64,000 bases of DNA from Paenibacillus sp. J45TS6 (GTDB lineage Bacteria; Bacillota; Bacilli; Paenibacillales; Paenibacillaceae), in contig NZ_BOSJ01000001.1 in the NCBI RefSeq assembly GCF_018403285.1, positions 372,001-436,000 on the forward strand, written 5' to 3'. The notes below the pieces were generated by a model, which saw only the letters and a list, made by a program, of their open reading frames with translations, ran no database searches and had not been told where the DNA came from. This document shows positions 7,305-15,277 of the stretch, one piece after another. Position numbers and translations under genes: made by a program. Each line of letters opens with the position of its first letter. Positions within the stretch are counted from its first letter, which is position 1.

Positions 7305-8603
7305 TCAACCAAACCGCTCTGTTTTATACCATTTGGATTTTCGCTTAAACACTTTATCTAGCAAAATGGAGAAGAATGCTTTAAGGGAAATAATAAGAAA
7401 TAGCTGTGCATACGTAAAGTAAGAAATACAAGCAAGCACAAAATTCCGTGTGTTACTTTGCCCATAGTCTGTAGCGAGTGCCAAGTTAATTTGAAGGACA
7501 TACAAATAATACATCAGTGCCCATGCAATCATTAAAAAGATATACACATCAGAGGAGAACTGAAACGGCATGACGACGTCCATCCCAAACAAAAATAAGA
7601 CCTGATACACCACATTAATAACAAAAAGAACATCTGATACAAGGATCGCAAGTAAAAACCAAAAATAACTGGTTCCATAATAAAGAATCTGAACTTTAAC
7701 CCGCCAGCTGGACGACGGTTTAAAAAGTTCGAGAATATGATCCATCACAACACTGTAATTTCCTTTAGCCCATCGTTCGCGCTGTTTCATGTAAACTCGT
7801 AAATCTTCAGGCTCTTGCTGATACGCTTCTGCCTGAGGTGCTAGCGCTATGAGCTGACCTCGTGACAAAATATCAAAAGATATAGCTGTGTCTTCCGTAA
7901 TTGCGTCTTCATCCCAACCGCCGATTTCACGAATCAATTCTGTTTTTATAATAAAATTGGTTCCTGGAATGGTACCGAGCTTAAATAACTCCCACATTCC
8001 TGTGTGATAAATTCGCTGCGCAGTGACAAGTTCAAGATTTATACATCTGGACAAAAAATTCTGAGCTCTGTTCCGAGCCTTATTACGACCAAATACGGCT
8101 CCATAAGTTTCCGGATCCTCTAATGCTTTATCGACCAGAAACAGGAGTGCATTGCGCTCTGGAGCCGCATCTGCATCATAGATACAAATCCACTCCCCTG
8201 TAGCATGCGAAAGTGCATCGTTTAGAGCTCCCGATTTACCTCCCGTACCCTTTCTCTCCATAATCATAAAGTCCCTTGACTGATAATCGGGATGGTTTTT
8301 AAGCTCATAGAGCTTCTTAGCCGTGTTATCTGTACAGTTGTCCGCTATAACAATGACTTGTAGTTTATCATGTGGATAATTCATTCTTAGAATATGTTCA
8401 ACCGTCATTTGAATAACTAACTCTTCATTATGGGCGGGAACCATGACCGTAACTTTTGGAGCCTGTTCTGATATGGAAGGTATGATGAGCTCTTTTTTAC
8501 TTTGCCTAATTATAAAACGCTGTGCGCCAATCATCATAAGAATCGATATAAAGACCGAAATCCAGATACTAATGATCGCTGGAATGAGCAAAAAGTCACC
8601 CAC
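7305..8603 (-). CDS. Membrane processive glycosyltransferase, family 2 (YdaM/PgaC-like)
   Basis: A 432-residue enzyme of the cellulose/poly-N-acetylglucosamine/hyaluronan synthase type. It has an N-terminal membrane helix, then a GT-A domain with the nucleotide-sugar motifs VIVIADNCTDNT and CIYDADAAPE (about residue 142). The acceptor acid is in the EDTAIS segment (about 240), and the processivity motif Q-x2-RW appears as QRERWAKGNY (about 276). At least three C-terminal helices probably form the export channel. Start GTG 8603 has GGAGG at 7 bases and overlaps the end of the upstream 49-residue gene by 8 bases. It sits behind a degenerate GGDEF receptor-like protein, as in Bacillus ydaKLM, so c-di-GMP-controlled exopolysaccharide synthesis is likely. 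The sugar is unknown. Confidence 0.88.
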   Translation of the reverse strand: MGDFLLIPAIISIWISVFISILMMIGAQRFIIRQSKKELIIPSISEQAPKVTVMVPAHNEELVIQMTVEHILRMNYPHDKLQVIVIADNCTDNTAKKLYELKNHPDYQSRDFMIMERKGTGGKSGALNDALSHATGEWICIYDADAAPERNALLFLVDKALEDPETYGAVFGRNKARNRAQNFLSRCINLELVTAQRIYHTGMWELFKLGTIPGTNFIIKTELIREIGGWDEDAITEDTAISFDILSRGQLIALAPQAEAYQQEPEDLRVYMKQRERWAKGNYSVVMDHILELFKPSSSWRVKVQILYYGTSYFWFLLAILVSDVLFVINVVYQVLFLFGMDVVMPFQFSSDVYIFLMIAWALMYYLYVLQINLALATDYGQSNTRNFVLACISYFTYAQLFLIISLKAFFSILLDKVFKRKSKWYKTERFG

Positions 8604-8745
8604 TAATTTTCCTCCGGTTATATTTATTCGTCGTTTTTCTGCGCAAGATCAGCGTATTAATCGTAATAAAGAAAATAGCAACTCCGAAAACGATACTTAT
8701 AAAGATGCACAATGGGACAAACCAACTGTTATAAGACATTTTCAT
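8596..8745 (-). CDS. 49-residue single-pass membrane peptide between GGDEF and glycosyltransferase genes
   Basis: It starts MKMSYNSWFVPLCIFISIVF and continues as one hydrophobic helix to about residue 34, then a basic tail (RRKTTNKYNRRK). Start ATG 8745, or ATG 8739 two codons on, is 27 bases after the GGDEF gene stop. The stop at 8596 overlaps the GTG start of the glycosyltransferase, so translation is probably coupled. It may be a small subunit of the polysaccharide synthase, as small membrane proteins often are, but there is no family recognition. Confidence 0.65.
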   Translation of the reverse strand: MKMSYNSWFVPLCIFISIVFGVAIFFITINTLILRRKTTNKYNRRKISG

Positions 8746-8771
8746 CACCATTCTTTCTTAAAAATTAACAA

Positions 8772-9644
8772 TCAGATATACTCACCTATCAAATCAGTTT
8801 CCGCATTCCGTTCCAAAGCAGCAATCACTGCTTCATAATCTTCATAATCCTTAAATTGATCTTTTGAGAAAACCAGGGCTCCGGAGCGAATAATGAGATT
8901 AAGCTCCTTATCTCTTCGGCTGAGAAGTTTAACATCCATGAGCGCATTTTTAATTCGTTCGGTTAGCGATCTTAAGTGCTCTTTCTTTGTAAGAGGGAAG
9001 ATAACAATAAACCTTCCTTTATCCACATAGAACTTATAATCTTCATATCTTATATGTGTTTGAATTGTATCTGATAGTTCTAAGAGCAGTTCTGCATATC
9101 CCCCTGAACCAAGGGTTTCACGAACTAAAGGCAGGAATTCAATCTTAAAGATCGCAATACAAAAATGATATTGATCTGAATATCGATTCGCTAGATTTGT
9201 CTGTTTTATGAGCGTATCCCTGAAAGCCTCTGTATTTCCGAGCGATGTATCAAAATCCACCTCTGGATTTCGCAAACGCAGGTCTTCCATTCGCTGGGCT
9301 AAGCGTTTCTGCTGTATTAAACCCTCTCGAATAACGGATGCTACTACCATACTTCCTGGAATCCATAGAAAAGACTGCAAGGTGATCCAATTCATATCTG
9401 CTAGAGTCACGAGCCACACAAAATAAGCTACCATAAAGACGAAGACACATACCGCCGTAATGCCTCCCGGAACCAAAAAACCAAGTAACAAAGCAACCAA
9501 CGACAGACTGCTAATAAGAAATTCCATTGTTGTAAACCCTTGTTCCTGAGAAACATGCATAAAAATCCCGGCCTGCTGTAATATCAAAAGAAGTGTCAGC
9601 AAGGTATATCCAAATGCTGCTTTGTAACGCACGAATAGATTCAT
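8772..9644 (-). CDS. Membrane protein with degenerate GGDEF domain, probable c-di-GMP receptor (YdaK-like)
   Basis: About 290 residues. Four N-terminal membrane helices (residues about 10-110, including YTLLTLLLILQ and LLGFLVPGGI) are followed by a short coiled linker and a GGDEF-fold domain (LGNTEAFRDTL.. onward). Where an active cyclase has GGDEF, this protein has DKGRF in KFYVDKGRFIVIF, so it should not make c-di-GMP. The inhibitory-site motif R-x2-D is kept exactly nine residues ahead (RYED), so it can probably bind c-di-GMP. This is the architecture of Bacillus YdaK. I start it at ATG 9644 (MNLFVRYKAAF), where TGAGGAAAA gives good spacing; ATG 9662 has none. It is the first gene of the exopolysaccharide cluster. 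Confidence 0.82.
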   Translation of the reverse strand: MNLFVRYKAAFGYTLLTLLLILQQAGIFMHVSQEQGFTTMEFLISSLSLVALLLGFLVPGGITAVCVFVFMVAYFVWLVTLADMNWITLQSFLWIPGSMVVASVIREGLIQQKRLAQRMEDLRLRNPEVDFDTSLGNTEAFRDTLIKQTNLANRYSDQYHFCIAIFKIEFLPLVRETLGSGGYAELLLELSDTIQTHIRYEDYKFYVDKGRFIVIFPLTKKEHLRSLTERIKNALMDVKLLSRRDKELNLIIRSGALVFSKDQFKDYEDYEAVIAALERNAETDLIGEYI

Positions 9645-9729
9645 CATTTTCCTCAACACCATTTAATATATTTTCATATTAATGCAATTATTGCAGACAT
9701 AAATTTATAAAACAACAAATTTCTACAAG

Positions 9730-9759
9730 ATTATATCATTGCCATTCGCATTTATACAA
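9730..9759 (-). promoter_or_regulatory. Candidate sigma-A promoter of the GGDEF/glycosyltransferase operon
   Basis: On the minus strand TTGTAT and TATAAT are 18 bases apart, about 85 bases upstream of the GGDEF gene start. No other good match lies in the gap. Confidence 0.5.
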
Positions 9760-9784
9760 TAAAAGATATTTGGAAACAAACATA

Positions 9785-9816
9785 AAAAAACGCCCACTAC
9801 GATCGTGGACGTTACA
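9785..9816 (-). terminator. Terminator of the acidic lipoprotein gene
   Basis: On the minus strand AACGTCCAC and GTGGGCGTT form a stem with loop GATCGTA, followed by seven T. Confidence 0.8.
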
Positions 9817-9852
9817 AAATTTATCGTTTATGCACTTTTACTATTTAAGGAG

Positions 9853-10413
9853 TTAATTACCAATCCGAACCGCCTTATAGAGTGATCCGTTATGTTCCAC
9901 AAGGACTACTTCACTTGCGTCCGCTTTTTTAAGTTGGTAAATAGCCGAACCTTTCTTCAAATAATTGCTCTCTCCATCCGCACGATCCAGCTTTTCATAC
10001 GTTTGGCCTTGTTCTAAATTCCCTACTTCTTCATCTGTGAGTGTGGAAGTCACTTCACCAAGTTTTTTTCCTTTTAACTTATCAGGAAGGTTTCCTTCTG
10101 TAATAATCTTGAATGTACCTCCATCAGCCCATACAAGAAAAGGGTATGCAGAGATTTGCTCACTCGCTTCATTCTCGGATTCCGCACTAGCTAAATCTTC
10201 TTTTACAACTTCTTCTTCTACAACCTCATCTTCTACTTCCTCTGTTTCAGCTGCTTCTTCTACGGCCTTATCGTTCGTTTCTTCTACTTGATTTTCCTGA
10301 AGATTTGTCTGATTAGAACTTGAAGTATCCTGCACCTCGTTTGTTCCACAAGCAGCAATCATCAGCATAACACTCAAAACAGCAGTCATTTTACATAATT
10401 TAAAAATATTCAT
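9853..10413 (-). CDS. Acidic lipoprotein of unknown function
   Basis: A 186-residue protein with a lipoprotein signal (MNIFKLCKMTAVLSVMLMIA, lipobox IAAC). A strongly acidic, Glu/Val-rich spacer follows (about residues 45-75; EEVEDEVVEEEVVKED), then a C-terminal globular region of about 95 residues starting YPFLVWADGGTFKII. The acidic spacer probably holds the C-terminal domain away from the membrane. I do not recognise that domain. Start ATG 10413 has AAGGGAAG upstream. It is a single gene with its own terminator. Confidence 0.7.
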   Translation of the reverse strand: MNIFKLCKMTAVLSVMLMIAACGTNEVQDTSSSNQTNLQENQVEETNDKAVEEAAETEEVEDEVVEEEVVKEDLASAESENEASEQISAYPFLVWADGGTFKIITEGNLPDKLKGKKLGEVTSTLTDEEVGNLEQGQTYEKLDRADGESNYLKKGSAIYQLKKADASEVVLVEHNGSLYKAVRIGN

Positions 10414-10533
10414 TCTATCTTCCCTTCATGTTGTTCGTTAGTTTAGTTCGTATTAATCGAAATTAAGGGTTCATACCATTTCATAAGTTATGTAGTTTGG
10501 ACCCTTGTACTTAAGAAGATTACATTTTGGATA

Positions 10534-10650
10534 TTATTCCTCTCTGTAACTCTTCTTCTTACTTATTAAATGAATCCACCAAGCCATCCCGCCAATACCA
10601 AGAGCTATTATAACCGCCAAGAAAATAATATACCACCCGTGTATATTCAT
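10534..10650 (-). CDS. 38-residue single-pass membrane protein
   Basis: MNIHGWYIIFLAVIIALGIG begins a hydrophobic helix, followed by GMAWWIHLISKKKSYREE, a basic cytoplasmic tail. A perfect GAGGAGGT lies 9 bases before ATG 10650. The strong ribosome site and topology support a real gene, but nothing is known about it from sequence alone. Confidence 0.6.
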   Translation of the reverse strand: MNIHGWYIIFLAVIIALGIGGMAWWIHLISKKKSYREE

Positions 10651-10928
10651 CTTACCTTACCTCCTCTTCATTTCTTATAACCATCTATGTCCTATTCTTA
10701 AACTTTCTGCTCTTTTGTAAACGATACGTAAAACATTTGTTTAGAAACCATAAAAGCCGTTTAATTTAATTTTAAGATTCTTTTTGGATATTTGTAGAAA
10801 TATTGAACTAGTTCTGTTAGACTATTTGTAGAGACGAAAATAAACTGCATGTGTACAAAGTATCTTTTTTCAGATGCACGAAGACCTGTATTATGTACTT
10901 ATTACGATCTGCATAGGAGAATAGGCTT
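10651..10928. other. A+T-rich intergenic region between divergent small genes
   Basis: 278 bases separate a leftward and a rightward small gene and must hold both promoters. I see no tRNA, no long inverted repeat and no clear riboswitch fold in it. Confidence 0.4.
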
Positions 10929-11156
10929 ATGAATAAAGAAGCGGCGATTGCCATCAAACGAAATCAAGAAATTATAGTGAAAAGTAAAAATGGGGAAACG
11001 ATCTCGGGCTTTCCGGTTGAAACCGACCACCCTTCTCGTCTTATCCTTCGTACGACATTCGGACCTGTGTGGATCCCATATGAGGAAGTAGAACAGGTCA
11101 CGAGAATTCTAAGCATAAAAAGGTCTAAAAAATCCTTTCAAACTTGTACTCGCTAA
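10929..11156 (+). CDS. Small hypothetical protein with beta-barrel-like pattern
   Basis: A 75-residue protein (MNKEAAIAIKRNQEIIVKSK). Alternating hydrophobic strands (EIIVKSKNGETISGFPVETD, SRLILRTTFGPVWIPYEEVE) suggest a compact Sm/SH3-like fold that could bind RNA or protein. The strand arrangement loosely recalls WYL-type modules. AGGAGA lies 8 bases ahead of the ATG. It ends with a terminator at about 11192. Function unknown. Confidence 0.6.
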   Translation: MNKEAAIAIKRNQEIIVKSKNGETISGFPVETDHPSRLILRTTFGPVWIPYEEVEQVTRILSIKRSKKSFQTCTR

Positions 11157-11191
11157 TCTAAATGCAATGATTTGAACGAAATTATAGGATA

Positions 11192-11224
11192 AAGTCGGGA
11201 GGTTACTCTTCCGGCTTTATTTAT
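11192..11224 (+). terminator. Terminator after the 75-residue protein gene
   Basis: AAAGTCGGGAG and CTTCCGGCTTT pair around GTTA, followed by a T-rich run. Confidence 0.75.
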
Positions 11225-11345
11225 TTATATATCTTAAATAAGATAAATGACTAGGATATCTCTGCATATGCTATAGGTGCTGATGGATATGTTAAGGAGA
11301 GGACAGGCAGCAAATAAGGAAAAATTAAGGGAGGGTACGCTCGAA

Positions 11346-11567
11346 ATGACTAATATTCCGAAACTGCTTATCATAGCAGGCATCGCACTCATTGCAGCAG
11401 GCGTCATTTGGATGTTTGTAGGTAGGTTTATTTCGATTGGACGTCTACCAGGAGATATTCATGTGGAGAAAGGGAATTTCAGCTTCTATTTTCCAGTGGT
11501 TACATGTATCGTAATCAGCGTACTTCTTAGTGTTATATCCTGGATTGTTCGTTATTTTATGAAATAA
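11346..11567 (+). CDS. DUF2905-family membrane protein
   Basis: A 73-residue protein with two membrane helices (PKLLIIAGIALIAAGVIW and VVTCIVISVLLSVISWIV). The short connecting hairpin FISIGRLPGDIHVEKGNFSF is the signature of the DUF2905 family: a conserved G-R-L-P-G-D-I between the helices. Function unknown. The annotation starts at ATG 11346, preceded by AGGGAGGG, rather than at upstream in-frame ATGs that add a charged extension uncommon in the family. It runs convergently toward the small gene at 11581. Confidence 0.85.
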   Translation: MTNIPKLLIIAGIALIAAGVIWMFVGRFISIGRLPGDIHVEKGNFSFYFPVVTCIVISVLLSVISWIVRYFMK

Positions 11568-11580
11568 TAAATATTTACCT

Positions 11581-11877
11581 CTAGTATAAAGTCCAGTAAT
11601 CGAGTCCATTTCCACGTGTAATCGGCTGAATACTCGGCGCTAAATAGCTGCTTTCCCCTAACGGTTCCCAACCCTCGATAATAAGAATTCCACGAGCACT
11701 CGACTTATCTTTCCATACAATAAACTGTTTTCGTTCCAGTTCCGCAAGTGCCTTACGAATTTGAGACCATGATTTTCCCGTCTTTATTTCTAATTCAGCG
11801 ACCTCTGGCATTCGGCCACGCTGCCCACTAAAATTAACTAAAATCCGCAATAGTTTACGCTCAAAATCAGGTAACAT
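11581..11877 (-). CDS. Putative winged-helix protein
   Basis: A 98-residue protein (MLPDFERKLLRILVNFSGQR). Residues about 5-75 look like a winged helix-turn-helix: RKLLRILVNF, MPEVAELEIKTGKSWSQIRK (turn-recognition helix), ALAELERKQFIVWKDKS, and a wing ILIIEGWEP. It would be a small DNA-binding regulator or anti-repressor. ATG 11877 has AAGGAG nine bases away and follows the upstream gene by 13 bases, so the two are an operon. The family is uncertain. Confidence 0.6.
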   Translation of the reverse strand: MLPDFERKLLRILVNFSGQRGRMPEVAELEIKTGKSWSQIRKALAELERKQFIVWKDKSSARGILIIEGWEPLGESSYLAPSIQPITRGNGLDYWTLY

Positions 11878-11890
11878 CCTCTTCAACTCC

Positions 11891-12094
11891 TTAGGCTGTT
11901 CTTGTTGCCGTTCGTACAGGCCGATAAGCCAGCACGTTCTCTTCATTAAAGGTACGAGGTCCACCCGTAAAAAGACATGTCGAATAAATATTCCCATTAC
12001 GAATTTGATGAATCTCAATATTCCGCTGGGTTACCTTCCCATGGCGATCTAAATATACAATTTCCACTTGTCTGCCAATATATTTACGCGGCAT
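11891..12094 (-). CDS. Small basic protein, partner of the winged-helix gene
   Basis: A 67-residue protein starting MPRKYIGRQVEIVYLDRHGK. Beta-strand-rich, it has the end FTGGPRTFNEENVLAYRPV, a pattern that recalls the C-terminal half of WYL-type ligand-binding modules. GTGAGGTG precedes ATG 12094. Its stop is 13 bases before the winged-helix gene start. The pair could be a split regulator with a separate sensor and DNA-binding protein, but that is conjecture. Confidence 0.55.
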   Translation of the reverse strand: MPRKYIGRQVEIVYLDRHGKVTQRNIEIHQIRNGNIYSTCLFTGGPRTFNEENVLAYRPVRTATRTA

Positions 12095-12173
12095 ATGTTT
12101 CACCTCACCAGAACACTTGTTTGCATTTATTATATAGGAACAAATGTTCCTTTGCAATCTCCTTATTTTTACA

Positions 12174-12222
12174 AAAAAACACCAGCCCACTCTTCCATTA
12201 CTGAAGATTAGGCTGGCATTAT
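12174..12222 (-). terminator. Terminator of the main type IV pilus operon
   Basis: On the minus strand CCAGCC...GGGCTGG with an inner CTTC/GAAG pair forms a hairpin followed by GTTTTTTT, just after the pilO stop. Confidence 0.8.
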
Positions 12223-12224
12223 TT

Positions 12225-12824
12225 TTATTCCTTATGCTTCGGGACTGATTCGTAATAGCTAGTAAATACTAAAGTAGCAGTTAATATAGGATCTGCTATA
12301 CTACCTGACTCACTTCGGTGCTGAAATGCAAATGAATCCACCTTCATGAGTCTCGGAAGTGATTCTAATTCTTTCATAAAGCTTTCAATCTGTGACAGGG
12401 TTCCCTCCAGATCTGCATTCATCTTTATTTCGTGAACACGAGGATACATTGTCTCTTGTTCATTAAACATAAGATGGAGTTCATTTCCTCCAGTAAGATT
12501 GAAATCTATCGCTTTGAGTGTAGCTTCCGACCGTGCGGTAACAGCACGGATATCTAATATTAACTGATCTGCCATGTCATTTTGTGGTAATGCATCCCAT
12601 TCTGGATCTATAGAATCCTGTCCCTCCACATTTCCTTTCATCTCATCCAGCTTGTTTTGCAGCAGCTGTTTCTCTCCTTCGATCTGAACTAACTCCTGAC
12701 TCTGTTCATCCAACTTGTCGATGGTGGGTGAAAGACCTAACCAATAAAAAGCAAACACGAGGACAAAACCAAGAAGCAAAGCAAGTACGATGACAGATCT
12801 ATACTTATTTATCCGCTCCATCAC
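12225..12824 (-). CDS. pilO: PilO-like type IV pilus inner-membrane assembly protein
   Basis: A 199-residue protein with one N-terminal membrane helix (about residues 13-32), a coiled coil (DKLDEQSQELVQIEGEKQLL), and a C-terminal ferredoxin-like domain. This is the PilO layout. PilO pairs with PilN to form the membrane platform around PilC. The start is GTG 12824 or ATG 12821, both served by GGAGGAGG, and it overlaps the end of pilMN by 20 bases. It is the last gene of the operon. There is no PilP or secretin, as expected without an outer membrane. Confidence 0.8.
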   Translation of the reverse strand: MMERINKYRSVIVLALLLGFVLVFAFYWLGLSPTIDKLDEQSQELVQIEGEKQLLQNKLDEMKGNVEGQDSIDPEWDALPQNDMADQLILDIRAVTARSEATLKAIDFNLTGGNELHLMFNEQETMYPRVHEIKMNADLEGTLSQIESFMKELESLPRLMKVDSFAFQHRSESGSIADPILTATLVFTSYYESVPKHKE

Positions 12825-14364
12825 CGATCACCTCCTCCTGATTTTCCGACATCGATCCACTTGCTACTGACTCTTCTGATGGTTGTACTTCTCTATCTAA
12901 AGAAACTTGGTATACGGCAGTGTACTGTCCGTTTTCTTGAGCTGCATCTGTAAGATTCGTTTGACGTCTAGCCAGGTTAGCAATCATTGCTTCCTTAACG
13001 AAAGACATCTCTCTTAGTGAACTCAGATATTCAGAAGCCTGTTCCATCTGCGGTGTATATAACGTAATTTCCATAGCCGAACCATATGTATATCCAACAT
13101 TTCTAAGTAACGCACCCTGCGGCAGATGATGCTCAAGTTCTTTTAGCATGGATACCGGACTATCTCGATACTCCCTTATCTCCTGTATAACTTCTTTACG
13201 ATCTAATGGACTAAGACCCGATACATTTACTAACCGAAGTTCATCCTCTATACTTTGTCTCTGCTCTTGAAGGGCTGTGATCCGCTGCTCCTGATTACTT
13301 ATTTCCCCTTTATTCACGATATAAAAACTTCCTGTAGCTGCTACCCCTATAATCCAGACCCCGACTAAAATCATAGCGACGTAAGGAAAATAGAGCGCTT
13401 CTTTATCTTCTCGCGGAAAGAGATTAATGTTATAACTTCCGATCGGTTTGAGGGCAGCGCCTGCTGCTAATCGGTACTCATTATAATCTGCATCCGCAGG
13501 TAACTGTGTATCCGTCCGAAGAAACGCTTCTTCTGTAACAAGAATCTCTGGAAGAGAAGTACTCAGTTCAAAAGTTAATTTTTGTCTTAATTGATCCTGC
13601 CCTGTTACGATAATTTCCTCAATACGCGCTTCGCCATCTTGAAGACTGTATTGATAAAAATTAAGCATACGGGCAATTTCAGCAGAAATCTCATCTGATT
13701 TTAAGGAGGATATCTCTCCTTCCTCTCCTGCTAGATCAAATAGACTCAAAGTACGCATGAATACCAAGTGACCTTTACGAAACATATATACATCTAAATA
13801 GGAAGCCTCTAGCTGAATGAGCATTGTCTCCCCAAACTCTCTAGTCGTGCCGAACGTAATCAACCGGGAGAGTGCTGTCCCCGAAATTTCTACGCCAGCC
13901 ACTTTTAATCCCGCTTCCTCCACCACATCTACATACATTTGAATCACTTCACGCGGGGTTGCAAAAACAAGGATTTCCGTCTCTTCATCGACGGTACTCG
14001 TTACTATAGAATCATAGACCGGATGTTCAAAAGGCAGATGCAGCCCCGTTTCTACTTCTAACTGAATAAATTGTTCTAACTGTTTCCCATTCGTGGTTGG
14101 CACAGAGAGTTTACGAATCACCATCTGTGAAGGTGGAACAGACAAGAAAACTTCCGTCCCTTTTAGCTTCTCATTTGTGACTGCTGTTTTTAATTGTGTA
14201 TATAGGGCGTCACGATCCCGAATTTGATTTTCTTCCATGACACCCGACTCTAAAGGAAGGAAAAAATGTTTCTCAATGTCCTTTGTTTTCTTCGCAAGAC
14301 GGACATAGCGAATTCCGGATTGTTCAATAGAAAGACCGGTTAATTTCTGCGTTCTGCCCAGCAT
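12805..14364 (-). CDS. PilM-PilN fusion protein of the type IV pilus
   Basis: A 519-residue protein. Residues 1-300 are an actin-like PilM domain (LTGLSIEQSGIRYVRLAK at the start; VFLSVPPSQMVIRKL; YRLAAGAALK at the end, typical of the PilM/FtsA fold). Directly after comes the PilN hallmark YNINLFPRED (about 308-317), a membrane helix (FPYVAMILVGVWIIGVAATG), a coiled coil, and a PilN-type domain to residue 519 with a low-complexity acidic tail. In Proteobacteria, PilM binds the short N-terminal INLLP peptide of PilN, so fusion makes the pair permanent. ATG 14364 follows GGAGG by 8 bases, 12 bases after pilD. Confidence 0.85.
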   Translation of the reverse strand: MLGRTQKLTGLSIEQSGIRYVRLAKKTKDIEKHFFLPLESGVMEENQIRDRDALYTQLKTAVTNEKLKGTEVFLSVPPSQMVIRKLSVPTTNGKQLEQFIQLEVETGLHLPFEHPVYDSIVTSTVDEETEILVFATPREVIQMYVDVVEEAGLKVAGVEISGTALSRLITFGTTREFGETMLIQLEASYLDVYMFRKGHLVFMRTLSLFDLAGEEGEISSLKSDEISAEIARMLNFYQYSLQDGEARIEEIIVTGQDQLRQKLTFELSTSLPEILVTEEAFLRTDTQLPADADYNEYRLAAGAALKPIGSYNINLFPREDKEALYFPYVAMILVGVWIIGVAATGSFYIVNKGEISNQEQRITALQEQRQSIEDELRLVNVSGLSPLDRKEVIQEIREYRDSPVSMLKELEHHLPQGALLRNVGYTYGSAMEITLYTPQMEQASEYLSSLREMSFVKEAMIANLARRQTNLTDAAQENGQYTAVYQVSLDREVQPSEESVASGSMSENQEEVIGDGADK

Positions 14365-14376
14365 AGTTATATCCTC

Positions 14377-15126
14377 CTAAAAGATAAGTGAAAGGTATCC
14401 CTGAATGATCTCGGAACCATAGCCGTAAGAGATTAAGGTCCCGATCATCAGCCATGGACCAAAGGGTATCGGCTGCTTGCGTGATACTCGTCCGATCAGC
14501 ATCATCCCTCCTCCAATGACCGTTCCTAGTAAACAGGCAATCAGAAAAGCAAGGATCATCTCGGGAACCCCGAGGACGAATCCACATATCGCAAATAATT
14601 TCACATCCCCCATCCCCATTCCGCCCCGTAGAGCGAACAGCAGAATGATGCCCCCTCCAAGCAAACCGCCAAGTACATGCTCCCACCAAGGCTGAGTAGG
14701 AAAGAGTAAAACCCCCAGTAATAGTAGCGGCGCAAAGAAAAGCAAAACTTTGTTCGGAATTCTCATATATTTGAGATCAGATAGACTAACAATGACAGTC
14801 AGACTAACAAGCAGAAGGCCGATCATTCCCTCAGGTGTAACCCCAAAACGTAAGACGATCCACAAATAAAGCAAACCCGTAAGTGCTTCTCCCGCTGGAT
14901 ATAAGAAAGATAAGGAATCACCGCAGTACCTGCATTTTCCGCGCGAAACGAGATAACTGAAAACAGGAATAAGATCAACCGCCCGAAGTCTTGTTCCGCA
15001 ATTACCGCAGCAAGAAGGCGGATTGATAATTGATTTTCCGACAGGTACCCGGAGTGCAACTACATTAAAAAAAGAGCCTAATACGAGACCAAGAACTGAC
15101 ACGTATATCGCAATAAAAAGGGTCAT
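14377..15126 (-). CDS. pilD: Prepilin leader peptidase / N-methyltransferase
   Basis: A 249-residue, multi-pass membrane aspartyl peptidase (A24 family) that cuts prepilins before Phe1 and methylates it. The N-terminal methylation domain has two C-x2-C pairs (CGNC and CRYC). The catalytic aspartates sit in SLSDLKYMRIPN and GGMGMGDVKLFA, the G-x-G-D signature. It lies after pilA and before pilMN. The start ATG 15126 has only a weak GGAAAG at 12 bases, and a strong hairpin precedes it, so expression may be lower than that of pilA. It presumably also processes the minor prepilins at 26-27.7 kb. Confidence 0.93.
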   Translation of the reverse strand: MTLFIAIYVSVLGLVLGSFFNVVALRVPVGKSIINPPSCCGNCGTRLRAVDLIPVFSYLVSRGKCRYCGDSLSFLYPAGEALTGLLYLWIVLRFGVTPEGMIGLLLVSLTVIVSLSDLKYMRIPNKVLLFFAPLLLLGVLLFPTQPWWEHVLGGLLGGGIILLFALRGGMGMGDVKLFAICGFVLGVPEMILAFLIACLLGTVIGGGMMLIGRVSRKQPIPFGPWLMIGTLISYGYGSEIIQGYLSLIF

Positions 15127-15156
15127 GGGATCGGTTCACTTTCCACATTAAATTTG

Positions 15157-15194
15157 AAACAGGAACCAGGGATGTTGCCCGTGGTTCCTGTAGG
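15157..15194 (-). terminator. Stem-loop between pilA and pilD, possible partial terminator or mRNA stabiliser
   Basis: On the minus strand CAGGAACCACGGG and CCCTGGTTCCTG pair with one bulge around CAACAT. The downstream stretch is TTTCAAATTT, too weak for full termination. It would leave pilA mRNA more abundant than the downstream genes. Confidence 0.65.
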
Positions 15195-15277
15195 GGTGTT
15201 GAGGTTGGTGTTGTAAATAAAGATTAATAAATATAGAAATAAGATTGGATATCCTAATTAGGTATGAAACACCTTGA

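Noticed and set aside
8596-9852. c-di-GMP riboswitch ahead of the GGDEF or pilus operons
   Set aside because: No fold resembling a GEMM aptamer could be recognised in the leader regions.
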